From contig NZ_CP127295.1 of NCBI RefSeq assembly GCF_030285665.1, positions 3,906,001-3,970,000 on the forward strand: a stretch of DNA of 64,000 nt, in the 5' to 3' direction. How positions within the stretch are numbered: position 1 is the stretch's first letter; the number at the start of each line of letters is the position of its first letter. The notes under the pieces were generated by a model. The model saw only the letters and a program-made list of their open reading frames with translations. It was not told the origin of the DNA and searched no databases. The DNA comes from Amycolatopsis mongoliensis (GTDB lineage: Bacteria > Actinomycetota > Actinomycetes > Mycobacteriales > Pseudonocardiaceae). A program made the translations under genes and the position numbers. Shown here in pieces: positions 1 to 9,516 of the stretch.

Positions 1-41
1 ACAACTACACGTACGCGATCAAGTCCGACCGCTGTTATTGA
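1..41 (+). CDS. 3' tail of an unidentified gene (partial)
   Basis: The first 41 bases read in one frame as the end of a protein closing with I-K-S-D-R-C-Y and TGA at 39-41. A strong hairpin follows directly at 50-76, as expected after a real gene end. The tail resembles the C-terminus of a secreted actinobacterial enzyme, but 12 residues cannot identify it. The rest lies outside the window. Confidence 0.3.
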   Translation, partial: NYTYAIKSDRCY

Positions 42-49
42 TGCCGGAC

Positions 50-76
50 GCGCCCCGGTGTGGTGCACCGGGGCGC
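50..76. terminator. Hairpin terminator between convergent genes
   Basis: An 11-bp perfect stem (GCGCCCCGGTG pairs with CACCGGGGCGC) encloses a 5-nt loop. It lies between the left-edge plus-strand gene and the minus-strand gene ending at 84. It has no strong T-tract, which is common for actinobacterial terminators. Confidence 0.6.
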
Positions 77-83
77 TCGGTCG

Positions 84-524
84 TCAGGCCGTGGTGAGAG
101 CGTCCCGGAGGGTGGTGAACGCTTCGTACTCGGCCTTCTGCTCGACCGGCAGCTGGTAACCGGCGGCGAGGAGCTTCGGCACGGAGGGGAGGATGCTGAG
201 CTTGAAGCTCTGCCCGTCCGTCGTCTTGATCACGAACCGGCCTTGCAGATCACGCTTCTTGACCGACGCCCGGTTCGCGTCCGTGATCGTCAGCGGGGTG
301 CCCGCCGTGATCGTGCCGCTCTTTTCCTCGAGCGGCACGATCACGAGGTCGGTCTGCCCCGGCCGGAAACCCACCGCGAAATTGCTGACGGTGGTGGTGC
401 GGAAAACGATGAAGTTCTGTTGCTTGATTTCCGCGGCGTACACCTTGGTGTAACTCGTCCCGTCGGCGACGGCCGCGTCGAAAGCGCCGTGGATGGCCGC
501 TTTCAGTTCTTCCTTGCTTGCCAC
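84..524 (-). CDS. Conserved hypothetical protein, 146 aa
   Basis: I do not recognise the family. The protein is soluble, with no signal peptide or membrane segment, and looks alpha/beta. It begins MASKEEL and has a charged helical N-terminus of about 25 residues. The GTG start is set by a GGAGGA ribosome site 6-7 nt upstream (531-536). It stands alone: a terminator hairpin lies after its stop and the S53 peptidase gene is 150 bp upstream in the same orientation. No function is offered. Confidence 0.75.
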   Translation of the reverse strand: MASKEELKAAIHGAFDAAVADGTSYTKVYAAEIKQQNFIVFRTTTVSNFAVGFRPGQTDLVIVPLEEKSGTITAGTPLTITDANRASVKKRDLQGRFVIKTTDGQSFKLSILPSVPKLLAAGYQLPVEQKAEYEAFTTLRDALTTA

Positions 525-675
525 TTGTACTCCTCCATGACCGCTCGGGGAGTGAGCGGGTTCCGAGGAGCAGCATCGTACTGACGGGCGCTTCGCGTTC
601 TGTGGGGAAAATTCCTGACACCGGCGCTCGGTTTCCGCGTCGAAAAAACCGAATGCCGACCATTCCGGTTAATGG

Positions 676-1968
676 TCAGCGCAGCGCTTTCACCAGTGCG
701 GGGACGAAGACCGACGCGTCGACGGTGCCCCAGCCGCTGGCGATGTCGAAGCCCTTCGCCGCGGTGAAGCCGACGACGCCGTCCTGGCTGTTGTCGCCTT
801 CGGTCACGTCGACGATGCCCGCCTTCGTGCCGGCCGGGCCGAGCTTCGTGTACAGCGCCGGGTTGATCTGGCCGAGCTTGCCGTGCTTGGCCTGCACCGC
901 GAGCGCGAGCACGCCGGCGAACAGCGGCGCGGACTGCGACGTGCCGTACACGCCTTCCATGCTGATGTCCGGGAACGAGCGCATCTTGCTGCCGGTGATC
1001 TTCTTGACGCCGTCCTGCCAGTTCGGCCTCGCGTACGCCTTCGACAGCCCGGCGCCCTCGGAGAAGCCGTTGTCGGCGACGTTCACGACGTCGTCCGCCT
1101 TGGTGCGGTTGCCGTTCGCGTCGAGGTGCAGCTGGGTGCCGCCGAGCGTCGTGACGCGCGGGTCGGACGCCGGCCAGCTCGCGACGCGGTACGGGTAGTT
1201 GCCCGGGCCGTACAGGTAACCGCCGGTCGGGCCGTCGTCGCCGGAGGAGGCGACCATCGTGATCCCGGCCTTGCTCGCGCGGTCGAGCGCCGGGTCGAGC
1301 GTCTTGATCGAGTCGAACGACGGGAAGTTCTCCTCCGTCGTGCCGAAGCTCATCGAGATGACGTCGACCAGCTTGTGCTCGGTCATGTAGTCGACCGCGT
1401 GCATCATCTCGGGCAGGCCGGTGAAGCCCTGCGTCTCCGCGACCGGCGTCGCCGCGACGATGATCTTCGCGTTCGGTGCCATGGCGTGCATCATCGTGAC
1501 GTCGAGGTCGGTCTCACCGCCCCAGCCCTGGCAGGTGGCGGTGTCGACGCCGGGGTCGGTGCACGCGGGCACCGGGCCGGACGGCTGGATGACCTCGACG
1601 TTCGCCGGCGGCAGGCCGTGGTTCTTCGAGTAGGTGTCGAGCACCTGCTTGACCTTGTCGTCGCCGAAGGACACCAGCGTCGCGACAGTGCTGCCCGCAC
1701 CGGTGATGCCGGCGTTCCACAGCTTCGTCGCGTTGTACGCGGTGCTTTCCTTCGGCAGCGACGCCATCGCCGCTTCCAGCTTGGCGACGCGCTTCTGCAC
1801 GGTGTCGGCGCCGACGAACGACTGCGCGGCCGCCGAGAAGTGGTGCTTCGACGGCTGGTGCCCGGCGTTCGGCGTGCTCGGCACGGGCGAGGCGCCGGCG
1901 GGCGCCGCGAACGCGGTCACGAGCAGGGTGGTGCTCGCGAGCAAGCCGGACACAGCGCGCAATCTCAT
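676..1968 (-). CDS. Secreted S53 (sedolisin-like) serine-carboxyl peptidase
   Basis: This 430-residue exported endopeptidase has the sedolisin catalytic set. Glu152 and Asp156 form the E-x3-D pair in the stretch GGETDLDV. An S-S-G-D-D oxyanion region sits mid-protein, and the nucleophile is Ser344 in Y-G-T-S-Q-S-A-P. A signal peptide spans roughly residues 1-27 and ends near A-G-A-S. There is no long kumamolisin-type propeptide, only about 50 residues before the catalytic core. The ATG at 1968 is preferred over an in-frame GTG 45 bp upstream, because GGGAGA lies 5-10 nt before it and the signal peptide then begins MRLR. Family members work at acidic pH; here a role in extracellular protein breakdown is likely. 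Confidence 0.9.
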   Translation of the reverse strand: MRLRAVSGLLASTTLLVTAFAAPAGASPVPSTPNAGHQPSKHHFSAAAQSFVGADTVQKRVAKLEAAMASLPKESTAYNATKLWNAGITGAGSTVATLVSFGDDKVKQVLDTYSKNHGLPPANVEVIQPSGPVPACTDPGVDTATCQGWGGETDLDVTMMHAMAPNAKIIVAATPVAETQGFTGLPEMMHAVDYMTEHKLVDVISMSFGTTEENFPSFDSIKTLDPALDRASKAGITMVASSGDDGPTGGYLYGPGNYPYRVASWPASDPRVTTLGGTQLHLDANGNRTKADDVVNVADNGFSEGAGLSKAYARPNWQDGVKKITGSKMRSFPDISMEGVYGTSQSAPLFAGVLALAVQAKHGKLGQINPALYTKLGPAGTKAGIVDVTEGDNSQDGVVGFTAAKGFDIASGWGTVDASVFVPALVKALR

Positions 1969-2103
1969 GCTTTCTCCCTGGCTGAAGGAAACTCCGTCAG
2001 CCACTCTGCTCACGACGGGGAGAAGGCAACATCGACTTTCGTCTTTCCTTTTAGGAGGAAAGCACCCCGAAGACGCGCGATGTCGTGATCGAGACTTTCG
2101 TAG

Positions 2104-3636
2104 TCAGCTCCCCTCCGAGCGGTCGCCGTGCAGGAGGCCGCGCACCGTGTCGATCGTGTCCGCTTCGGCCGGGTCCTTGTCCGGGCGGTAGCGGACCACC
2201 CGGGCGAAGCGCAGCGCGAGGCCACCCGGGTAGCGCGTGCTCACCTGGGCGCTGTCCAGCTCGATCTCCACCACGACCTCCGGCCGGACGTACACCGTCC
2301 AGTCGTCGCGGTGGGTTTCGATTTCCTGGAACGTCCTCGTCTGCCAGGCCAGCAGCTCGTCGGTCATGCCCTTGAACGTCTTGCCCACCATGATCGGCGG
2401 GCCGCCGTCCGGGTCGCGGGCGCCCAGGTGCAGGTTCGACAGCGTCCCCGTGCGCCGCCCGTGACCCCACTCCGCCGCGAGCACCACCAGGTCGATCGTG
2501 TGCACCGGCTTGACCTTCAGCCACGCCCGCCCGCGCCGCCCGGCCGCGTACGGCGACGCCAGGTCCTTGACCATCACACCCTCGTGCCCGGCGTCCATCG
2601 CCGCCTCCAGCACGGCCGCCGCCCCGGCCACGCCCACCTCGCCGGGGATCACGTGCGCCCCGGCGACCTTGCGCAACGCCGCATTGCGTTCGGACAGTGG
2701 CGCGTCCAGCAGGTCGACGCCGTCGAGGTGCAGGCAGTCGAAGAAGTACGGCCGCAGCAGCAGCGCCTTCACCTGCTCTTCGCGCGTGCTGCCGAACCGG
2801 CTCATCGTGTCCTGGAACGGCCGCGGCCGCCCGGCGTCGGTCAGCGCCAGCGTCTCGCCGTCCAGCACCACCGACTCGCACGGCAGCGCCCGCACGAGCT
2901 CGACCAGCTCCTGCACGCTGCCGGTGATCTCGCGCAGCGTCCGCGTCCAGACGTGCACCTCGTCGCCCTGGCGGTGCACCTGGATCCGCGCACCGTCCAT
3001 CTTGTACTCGACGATCGCCTCGGCGTGCTCGGCGACCGCCTCGACCAGGGACTCCGCCGGTGACGCCAGCATCGGCTTGATCGGCGTGCCCAGCGTGAGC
3101 CGGAACTCCGCCAGCGCGGCCTGCCCGTCGGTCAGTGCCGCGACCCCGGTGACGCCGAGCTTCCCGGACAGCATGAACGCGCGCCGCACGTCCACGGCCG
3201 GCACCTCGGCCGCCGCCGCGATCGCGTCGACCATCACGCCCTCCAGCGCGCCCTGCCGCAGCTCGCCGGTGACCAGCCGGAACAGGAACTGCTGCTCGTC
3301 CTTCGTCAGCCGCTCGAACAACGCGCGCAGGATCTCCTGCCGCCGGGCCGAAGAGCCCGTGCCCGCCGCCACGCCGGCCGCCGCCGTCAGGGCCGTGTCC
3401 ACTTCGACCACCGTCACGACCGGGTCGGCTGCGGGCTCCGCGCCGAGCCCGGCCAGGGTGCGCCAGCCCGCACCCAGCCTGTCCTGCGCCGTCTGCCCGG
3501 TGAGGTACGCGATCACCGTGGCCAGCTCGGCGATCTCGGCCGCGCGCAGCACCGCGGCCAGGATGGCGATCTTCGCCTTCCTGGACCTCGTCGCCGCCAG
3601 CTCGGCGGACGCCCGGACTATCTCGCTCAGCAACAC
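2104..3636 (-). CDS. ligB: ATP-dependent DNA ligase (LigB type)
   Basis: This 510-residue nick-joining enzyme has the length of mycobacterial LigB. An N-terminal DNA-binding helical domain covers about residues 1-190. The adenylation domain follows, with motif I Y-K-M-D-G-A and the AMP-accepting Lys212, then the OB-fold with a late LKVK motif. It is an accessory ligase; replication normally uses NAD-dependent LigA, which is not in this window. The start is GTG at 3636 with no clear ribosome site, so the exact start is less certain. It lies 54 bp downstream of the PstS-like gene's stop-side neighbourhood on the minus strand. The adjacent gene is unrelated in function, so no operon is implied. 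Confidence 0.93.
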   Translation of the reverse strand: MLLSEIVRASAELAATRSRKAKIAILAAVLRAAEIAELATVIAYLTGQTAQDRLGAGWRTLAGLGAEPAADPVVTVVEVDTALTAAAGVAAGTGSSARRQEILRALFERLTKDEQQFLFRLVTGELRQGALEGVMVDAIAAAAEVPAVDVRRAFMLSGKLGVTGVAALTDGQAALAEFRLTLGTPIKPMLASPAESLVEAVAEHAEAIVEYKMDGARIQVHRQGDEVHVWTRTLREITGSVQELVELVRALPCESVVLDGETLALTDAGRPRPFQDTMSRFGSTREEQVKALLLRPYFFDCLHLDGVDLLDAPLSERNAALRKVAGAHVIPGEVGVAGAAAVLEAAMDAGHEGVMVKDLASPYAAGRRGRAWLKVKPVHTIDLVVLAAEWGHGRRTGTLSNLHLGARDPDGGPPIMVGKTFKGMTDELLAWQTRTFQEIETHRDDWTVYVRPEVVVEIELDSAQVSTRYPGGLALRFARVVRYRPDKDPAEADTIDTVRGLLHGDRSEGS

Positions 3637-3690
3637 CCGGACATCATGACCCGGACCACCGACAGTTTCTGATCGGCGCTGTCTCGTCGG

Positions 3691-5361
3691 TCAGATGTCC
3701 GGCCTGGTGCAGAGGGGGTCGAGCAGGCCGTCCTTGGCCACGCACGGCGTGTACCCGGCGTCCTGCAGCTCGGCCCGCGCGGTCGGGCTCGCCAGGTAGT
3801 CCAGGAACCGCTTCAGCACGCTCCCGTTCGCCGGCACGCCCTTGGTGTAGAGGTACTCGACGGTCCAGAACCGGTACCCGGCGCCGATCGTCGTGACGTC
3901 GGGGTAGTGGCCGTCGAGCTGCACGATCGTCACCTGCTGGTCGCGGGCGGCTGCTGTTTTGGCCGCCGGCACGTCGGCGTACCCGATCGCGCCCGGCACC
4001 GCGCCGACCTCGGTGAGCACCTCGGCGGTCGTGCCGCGCTCGCAGCGCGTGGTCGCCGCGGCCGGGTCGCGCTCCGGCTTGCGGCAGGAATCCGAGGTCA
4101 GCCGGTCCTCCGCGCCGCCGAGCACCTTCTGCTCGAACGTCTTGCGCGTGCCCGACTCCTGCCCGCGCCCGACGATCCCGATCGGCACCGACGGTCCCGG
4201 CCGCAGCTGGTCCCAGTTCCGCACCCGGCCGCTGAAGATGTCCCTGACCTGCTGGGTCGTCAGCCGGTCGACGCCGGCGGCGCGGTTGACGACCAGGCTG
4301 TACACGACCACCGCGACGGCCTTCGCCTCCAGATCGGGCCCGGCTTCCCCGGACCGGCCGTCCGAGAGCACCGCCAGCTCGTCCTTGCCCGCCGCGTCCA
4401 CCGGGGCGAGCGCGCGGACCCCGGTGACACTGCCGGTCGCGTGGGTGGTGATGGCCGCGCCGTCGCACTGGCCGTGGTACTCGGCGGCGATGCTGTCGAT
4501 GATCGGCACGAACGCGCTCGACCCCTCGACCGACAGCTTCCCGGCGGCGCACAGCGCGCTGTCGACGCTCGGTCGCGACCACGAGACGATCAGCGTGGCC
4601 AGCAGGGCGCCGGTCAGCAGCACCCCGACCGCCGTCGTGACGACCGGCCAGGTGATCCGGCGCTGCTTGCGGTCGTCCTTGATCCGGCCGGCGGCCAGCC
4701 GGGCGTGGTGGTCGATGTCCTTGCTGATCTCGCCGTCGTGGCCGTCGGATTCGCGCAGCACGACGACGAGCTTGAACTTCTCCTTGCGTTTCAACGAAAG
4801 CCGCGCGAACCGGACGCCGTGCCATTCGGGCGCTTCGGGTGCGGGCGTCTCCGCCAGCCGCTTGGGCAGCCACGCGCGCACCCTCGACAGCTTCGCGCCT
4901 TCGACCGGCCGCTGCGGTGTCTCGCGCGTGAAGAACTCGAGGCCGTCGCGGACGTGCTGGCGGAGGCCGTCGTCGCTGGCGTCGGACACCCGCGCGTCCC
5001 AGACGATCCGGTTGCCGAAGGTGAACGACAGCGGGATCTCGAAGTCCTCCGGCGCGATGTCGAACCCGCCGGTGTTGCGGATCCGGATCACCACCACGCT
5101 CATCCGGCTCAGCAGCCGCGCGGTCCGCTCCAGCTGCGGGTCCGCCTGGGCGGAGCCGTTCTCGCCGTCGTGCAGGTCGATCGGCGACAGGCCGATCTTG
5201 GAGTTGTAGAGCACCCGGAACGCCAGCCGGCGGCGCCGGATGAAGTAGCGGTCGATGAACGGCGCCGCGATCGCGACCAGCGCGGCGATCCCGAGGACGA
5301 GACTGCCCGAATCCGAGCTGAGGATCTCGGCGAGGGACTGCATCGTCGCGCCGACGCCCAC
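3691..5361 (-). CDS. Membrane-anchored PstS-like phosphate-binding domain protein with a cytoplasmic N-terminal domain
   Basis: This 556-residue protein has an unusual order: TM1 (about residues 20-39), a charged soluble domain of about 195 residues, TM2 (about 237-260), then a PstS-type periplasmic-binding domain (about 275-556). The last domain carries the ligand loops V-E-G-S-S-A-F and G-Q-E-S-G-T-R, typical of phosphate binding. Classical PstS is a lipoprotein with partner genes pstCAB; none is here and there is no lipobox. If the topology is as drawn, the middle domain is cytoplasmic and the binding domain is outside, which would suit a sensor or adaptor more than an importer. The GTG start is supported by GAGGAG 7 nt upstream. 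The middle domain is not recognised. Confidence 0.8.
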   Translation of the reverse strand: MGVGATMQSLAEILSSDSGSLVLGIAALVAIAAPFIDRYFIRRRRLAFRVLYNSKIGLSPIDLHDGENGSAQADPQLERTARLLSRMSVVVIRIRNTGGFDIAPEDFEIPLSFTFGNRIVWDARVSDASDDGLRQHVRDGLEFFTRETPQRPVEGAKLSRVRAWLPKRLAETPAPEAPEWHGVRFARLSLKRKEKFKLVVVLRESDGHDGEISKDIDHHARLAAGRIKDDRKQRRITWPVVTTAVGVLLTGALLATLIVSWSRPSVDSALCAAGKLSVEGSSAFVPIIDSIAAEYHGQCDGAAITTHATGSVTGVRALAPVDAAGKDELAVLSDGRSGEAGPDLEAKAVAVVVYSLVVNRAAGVDRLTTQQVRDIFSGRVRNWDQLRPGPSVPIGIVGRGQESGTRKTFEQKVLGGAEDRLTSDSCRKPERDPAAATTRCERGTTAEVLTEVGAVPGAIGYADVPAAKTAAARDQQVTIVQLDGHYPDVTTIGAGYRFWTVEYLYTKGVPANGSVLKRFLDYLASPTARAELQDAGYTPCVAKDGLLDPLCTRPDI

Positions 5362-5412
5362 CGTGCTGCTCCTCTACCCCCGACTCCCCAGGTGAAGCAG
5401 CCTAGGCAGCCC

Positions 5413-6276
5413 TCATCCGGCGTGGGGTGACGACGACCGAGTGTTCACCGGTCGTTCATCGGCGGCGACCCAGCTGGCCAGCAGGCCGAGCGCGCGTTCG
5501 GTCTCCGAGCCCGGCTCGGCGTGGTAGACCACCGTGCCCTGGTCGGGGTCCTGGGGCAGGCGCAGCGTCTCGTAGCGCAGCCGCAGCTCGCCGACGACGG
5601 GGTTCATCAGCACCTTCCACCCCTGCGCCTTCTCCCGCACCGCGTGCTCGGCCCACAGCTTCCGGAACTGCTCGCTCGCCAGCGACAGCTCGCCGATGAG
5701 CTGCGCGAACCGCGGGTCTCCCGGGTGCCTGCCGCTTTCCGCGCGCAGGTTCGCGACGAGCTCGCGGCAGACCGCGTCGTACTCCGGGTGCAGCTGCCGG
5801 GCACGCTCGTCGAGGAAGATCAGCTTCGGCATGTTGCGTTCGTCCAGGTCGGCGAAGGCGAACGCGACCGCGCCGCCGAGGGCGTTCCAGGCGAGCACGT
5901 CCAGGTACCGCCCGAAGACGAACGCCGGCGCCTGGATGGCGTCGAGCAGCTGCTGCAGTTCGGGCCGGACCCGCTGCGGTGCGCGCTCGTCCCGGCGCTT
6001 CGGCGCGGCGAGGTTGCGCAGGTAGGCCTCCTCGCCGGAGTCGAGCCGCAGGGCGCGGGCAAGCGCGTCGAGGACCGCGTCCGAGACGTTCTTCGCGCGG
6101 CCCTGCTCCAGCCGCGTGTAGTAGTCGACGCTGATGCCGGACAGCTGCGCGAGCTCTTCGCGGCGCAGGCCCTTGACCCGCCGCTGCGTGATCCCGGGCG
6201 GGAGGCCCAGGTCGGCGGGGTCGAGGGCGGCGCGGCGCGCCTTCAGGAAAGCGCCCAGCTCGGCTGCGTCACTCAT
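5413..6276 (-). CDS. XRE-family regulator with MmyB-like ligand domain
   Basis: This 287-residue regulator has an N-terminal helix-turn-helix (about residues 25-80; R-R-E-E-L-A-Q-L-S-G then Y-Y-T-R-L-E-Q-G) joined to a MmyB-type domain that in relatives binds a fatty-acid-like ligand. The ATG at 6276 has GGAGG directly upstream; the open frame continues far upstream but the family begins here. It is transcribed away from the aldo/keto reductase, with 99 bp between the two starts. In this family a regulator beside a divergent oxidoreductase usually controls that gene and itself. No clear operator palindrome was seen in the gap. Confidence 0.92.
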   Translation of the reverse strand: MSDAAELGAFLKARRAALDPADLGLPPGITQRRVKGLRREELAQLSGISVDYYTRLEQGRAKNVSDAVLDALARALRLDSGEEAYLRNLAAPKRRDERAPQRVRPELQQLLDAIQAPAFVFGRYLDVLAWNALGGAVAFAFADLDERNMPKLIFLDERARQLHPEYDAVCRELVANLRAESGRHPGDPRFAQLIGELSLASEQFRKLWAEHAVREKAQGWKVLMNPVVGELRLRYETLRLPQDPDQGTVVYHAEPGSETERALGLLASWVAADERPVNTRSSSPHAG

Positions 6277-6375
6277 GCCTCCAGTATCCCCGGCTCGCGG
6301 CTGCCCGCCTGGTACTGCCGGACCCAGGTTGAGCGTGACCTGGTCCGCCCCGCTCGCTGCTTTCACAGTGGTGGC

Positions 6376-7401
6376 ATGAAACGACGAATTCTGGGCGGCA
6401 CGGGCATCTCGGTCAGCGAGTACGCGTTCGGCGCGATGATGCTGGGCAAGTGGGGCAACCCGGACCACGAAGAGGGCGTCCGGATGCTGCACACCGCGCT
6501 CGACGCCGGCGTGAACTTCTGGGACACCGCCGACATGTACAGCGACGGCGAGAACGAGCGGATCGTCGGCAAGGCCTTGAAAGGCCGCCGCGACGAGGTC
6601 GTGCTGGCCACCAAGGGCTTCTTCCAGATGGGCGACGACCCGAACCAGGGCGGTCTTTCGCGGCGCTGGCTGACGCGTGCCCTCGACGACAGCCTCCGGC
6701 GGCTCGACACCGACCACGTCGACCTCTACCAGGTCCACCGGCCGGACCCGACGACCGACATCGAGGAAACGCTCTCGGTGCTCACGGACTTCGTGCGCGC
6801 CGGGAAGGTCCGCGCGATCGGGTCGTCGGGCTTCCCGGCCGAGCAGATCGTGGAAGCCCAGTGGGTGGCGGAAAAGCGCGGTCTGGCGCGGTTCCGCGCC
6901 GAGCAGCCGCCGTACTCGATCTTCAACCGGGCGATCGAGGCGGCCGTGCTGCCGACGGCGCGGAAGTACGGCATGGGTGTGCTGACGTGGAGCCCGCTGG
7001 CCAGTGGCTGGCTGTCCGGGAAGTACACCAAACCGTCCGATGTGGACCTTTCCGAAGGCCGCCGGACGCTGCAGGCGCACAAGTTCGACCCGGCCCTTCC
7101 GGAGAACGCCGTCAAGTTCGAGGCGATCGCGCAGCTGAAGAAGCTGGCCGACGACCTGGGCCGGCCGATGACCCACCTGGCGACGGCGTTCGTCCGGGCG
7201 CACCCGGGCGTGACGTCGGCGATCATCGGCCCGCGCACGCCGGCCCAGCTCGACGACCTGCTGGCGGGCGCCGACCTGGTGCTGGACGACGACGTGCTGG
7301 ACCGGATCGACGAGATCGTCCCGCCGGGCACGGACCTCAACTCGGCCGAGAAGGACTACACCCCGCCGGCACTGGCGGACGCGCGCCTGCGCCGGCGGTA
7401 G
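6376..7401 (+). CDS. Aldo/keto reductase
   Basis: This 341-residue cytosolic NADPH-dependent oxidoreductase is a TIM barrel. The catalytic tetrad reads directly: Asp50 and Tyr55 (D-T-A-D-M-Y), Lys80 (A-T-K-G-F) and His121 (Y-Q-V-H-R-P). A C-terminal I-I-G-P-R-T motif binds the cofactor. It is closest to the YajO/Tas-like group. The physiological substrate cannot be read from sequence. The divergent XRE/MmyB gene 99 bp away is its likely regulator. The ATG fits the family start M-K-x-R-x-L-G. Confidence 0.93.
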   Translation: MKRRILGGTGISVSEYAFGAMMLGKWGNPDHEEGVRMLHTALDAGVNFWDTADMYSDGENERIVGKALKGRRDEVVLATKGFFQMGDDPNQGGLSRRWLTRALDDSLRRLDTDHVDLYQVHRPDPTTDIEETLSVLTDFVRAGKVRAIGSSGFPAEQIVEAQWVAEKRGLARFRAEQPPYSIFNRAIEAAVLPTARKYGMGVLTWSPLASGWLSGKYTKPSDVDLSEGRRTLQAHKFDPALPENAVKFEAIAQLKKLADDLGRPMTHLATAFVRAHPGVTSAIIGPRTPAQLDDLLAGADLVLDDDVLDRIDEIVPPGTDLNSAEKDYTPPALADARLRRR

Positions 7402-7458
7402 CGAGTCACGCCCGAAGCGCCACTTTCTCTACGAAAGATGCGGCGCCTCACGCGGATT

Positions 7459-8856
7459 TTACTTGCCGCCGCGGGCCATGCGGAGGACGTCGAGCGCTTC
7501 GTCGAGCTGCGCTTCGGTGAGCTTGCCGTCCTTCACATAGCCGCGCTCGATGACGACCTCGCGGATCGTCTTCAGCTCCTTCAACGCCTGCTTCGCCACC
7601 GCGGCCGCCTCTTCGTAGCCGATGTACTTGTTCAGCGGCGTCACGATCGACGGCGAACCCTCGGCGTAGGTGCGGGTGCGCTCGGTGTTCACGGTGATGC
7701 CCGCGAAGACCTTGTCCGCCAGCAACCGCGACACGGCGGCGAGCAGGCGGGCCGACTCGAGGACGTTCCGTGCGATCACCGGCAGGTTGACGTTCAGCTG
7801 GAAGTTGCCCGCGGCGCCCGCGAACGCCACGGCCGCGTCGTTGCCGATCACCTGCGCGACGACCTGCAGCGTCGCCTCCGGGATCACCGGGTTCACCTTG
7901 CCCGGCATGATCGACGAGCCCGGCTGCAGGTCGGGCAGCGCCAGCTCGGCCAGGCCGGTGCGCGGGCCGGAGCCCAGCCAGCGCAGGTCGTTGGCGATCT
8001 TGTTGAGCGACACGGCGAGCGTGCGCAGGTGCCCGGACGTCTCGACGACGCTGTCCTGCGTCGCCTGCGCCTCGAAGTGGTCGCGGGCCTCGGTCAGCGG
8101 CAGGCCGGTGACGGTGGCCAGCTCGGTCGCGACGGCGTCGCCGAAGCCGTCCGGCGCGTTGAGGCCCGAGCCGACGGCGGTGCCGCCGATCGGCAGCTCG
8201 CCGAGACGCGGCAGGCCCGACTTCAGCCGTTCGATGCCGAACCGGACCTGCGACGCCCACGCGCCGGCTTCCTGGCCGAGGGTGATCGGCACAGCGTCCA
8301 TCAGGTGCGTGCGGCCGGACTTCACGACGCCGGCCCACTCCGCGGCGCGGACCTCGATCGCGCCGGCGAGGTACTCGAGCGCGGGGATGACGTCCTTGAC
8401 GACGGCTTCGGTCGCGGCGACGTGGATGGTCGTCGGGAAGGTGTCGTTCGACGACTGCGACGCGTTGACGTGGTCGTTCGGGTGCACGTCCCGGCCGAGC
8501 GCGCGGCTGGCGAGCGTCGCGATGACCTCGTTGGCGTTCATGTTCGACGACGTCCCCGAACCGGTTTGGAAGACGTCGATCGGGAAGTGCGCGTCGTGGG
8601 TGCCCTCGGCGACCTCGTCGGCGGCGGCCGTGATGGCGTTCGCGACGTCGGCGTCGAGCACGCCCAGCTTGAGGTTCACGCGCGCGGCGGCGGCCTTCAG
8701 CAGGCCGAGCGCGCGGATCTGGGCGCGCTCCAGGCCCCGGCCGGAGATCGGGAAGTTCTCGACGGCCCGCTGGGTCTGCGCGCGGTAGAGCGCGTCGGCC
8801 GGCACGCGGACCTCGCCCATCGTGTCGTGTTCGATCCGGTATTCCTGGTCAGCCAT
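7459..8856 (-). CDS. fumC: Class II fumarate hydratase
   Basis: This 465-residue cytosolic TCA-cycle enzyme converts fumarate to L-malate. The family signature [11 protein letters not shown] and the upstream [12 protein letters not shown] motif are both present, and the length is typical of the iron-independent homotetrameric class. It neighbours glpX, as Rv1098c (fum) neighbours Rv1099c (glpX) in M. tuberculosis, although here two unrelated genes separate them. It faces the aldo/keto reductase, with 57 bp between the stops. Confidence 0.97.
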   Translation of the reverse strand: MADQEYRIEHDTMGEVRVPADALYRAQTQRAVENFPISGRGLERAQIRALGLLKAAAARVNLKLGVLDADVANAITAAADEVAEGTHDAHFPIDVFQTGSGTSSNMNANEVIATLASRALGRDVHPNDHVNASQSSNDTFPTTIHVAATEAVVKDVIPALEYLAGAIEVRAAEWAGVVKSGRTHLMDAVPITLGQEAGAWASQVRFGIERLKSGLPRLGELPIGGTAVGSGLNAPDGFGDAVATELATVTGLPLTEARDHFEAQATQDSVVETSGHLRTLAVSLNKIANDLRWLGSGPRTGLAELALPDLQPGSSIMPGKVNPVIPEATLQVVAQVIGNDAAVAFAGAAGNFQLNVNLPVIARNVLESARLLAAVSRLLADKVFAGITVNTERTRTYAEGSPSIVTPLNKYIGYEEAAAVAKQALKELKTIREVVIERGYVKDGKLTEAQLDEALDVLRMARGGK

Positions 8857-9041
8857 GACACCGATTCTGGACCTGTTCGGAAGTTACCGCGTGGTGGCGT
8901 TGCGCACCCTGCGCTCCTCGGCTGGCCGCGGCTCACGGGCCGGGTGAAGGTGCGGTAGCCAGGTGTGTGGCCGCCGGAACCCAGGAGCGACCGGCCCCCG
9001 CCCTTCCCTGGGGGGCGTCCCCTGGGCCAGTCTATCGGCGG

Positions 9042-9439
9042 TCACCGGCAGAACCCGGCGTTCCTGGTGGCCGGCCGCCGAGTTGTCCACAACCGCGCGA
9101 AGCTGTGGATCGGCGCCAAGCTGCTTCTGCGCTGGTGAGCGCTCCCGGCTTCGACCGGCTTCAATCGCGAAAGACAGGATCCGCCGCCGAGCAGCACGGC
9201 GAGCACCGGCAGCAGCGCGAGCACCAGGCCCGTCCGAGCCGGCCAACGCCCGGCCACGACGAGGGCCGCGAAGGCGCCGAACACGAACGCGATGAATCCT
9301 GCCGGCTCGGCCGAGGGCAGTCCGAGCGGATCGCGAGCGCGAACCAGCCGAAGAGCGCCACGATCACCGCGGTCCCGCTCAGTGCCGTCCGCCGGATACC
9401 CCGCGGTGGCCGCCGGTCGTCCGGGAGCCTGTGTCGCAC
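9042..9439 (-). pseudogene. Small multi-pass membrane protein, apparently frameshifted
   Basis: Two minus-strand frames together describe a plausible three-helix membrane protein. The first frame (from 9439) gives a basic N-terminus and one helix (T-A-V-I-V-A-L-F-G-W-F-A-L-A-I). The second frame takes over near 9325-9335 with G-F-I-A-F-V-F-G-A-F-A-A-L-V-V and then L-V-L-A-L-L-P-V-L-A-V-L-L-G-G-G. In each frame hydrophobic sense stops where the other takes over, so a one-base indel is likely. The tail after the third helix looks random. The stretch 8857-9041 holds nothing else that I can support. Confidence 0.35.
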
Positions 9440-9516
9440 GCCGTCGAGTGAACTCCGTTCCGGCTAGGATCGGCTGTGTTCTCGATCACCGCCATCCACC
9501 ACTGGCTGGAGCGAGC

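Noticed and set aside
6277..7203. N-terminal extension of the XRE regulator to 596 codons
   Set aside because: It would run antisense through the aldo/keto reductase; the family start and ribosome site are at 6276.
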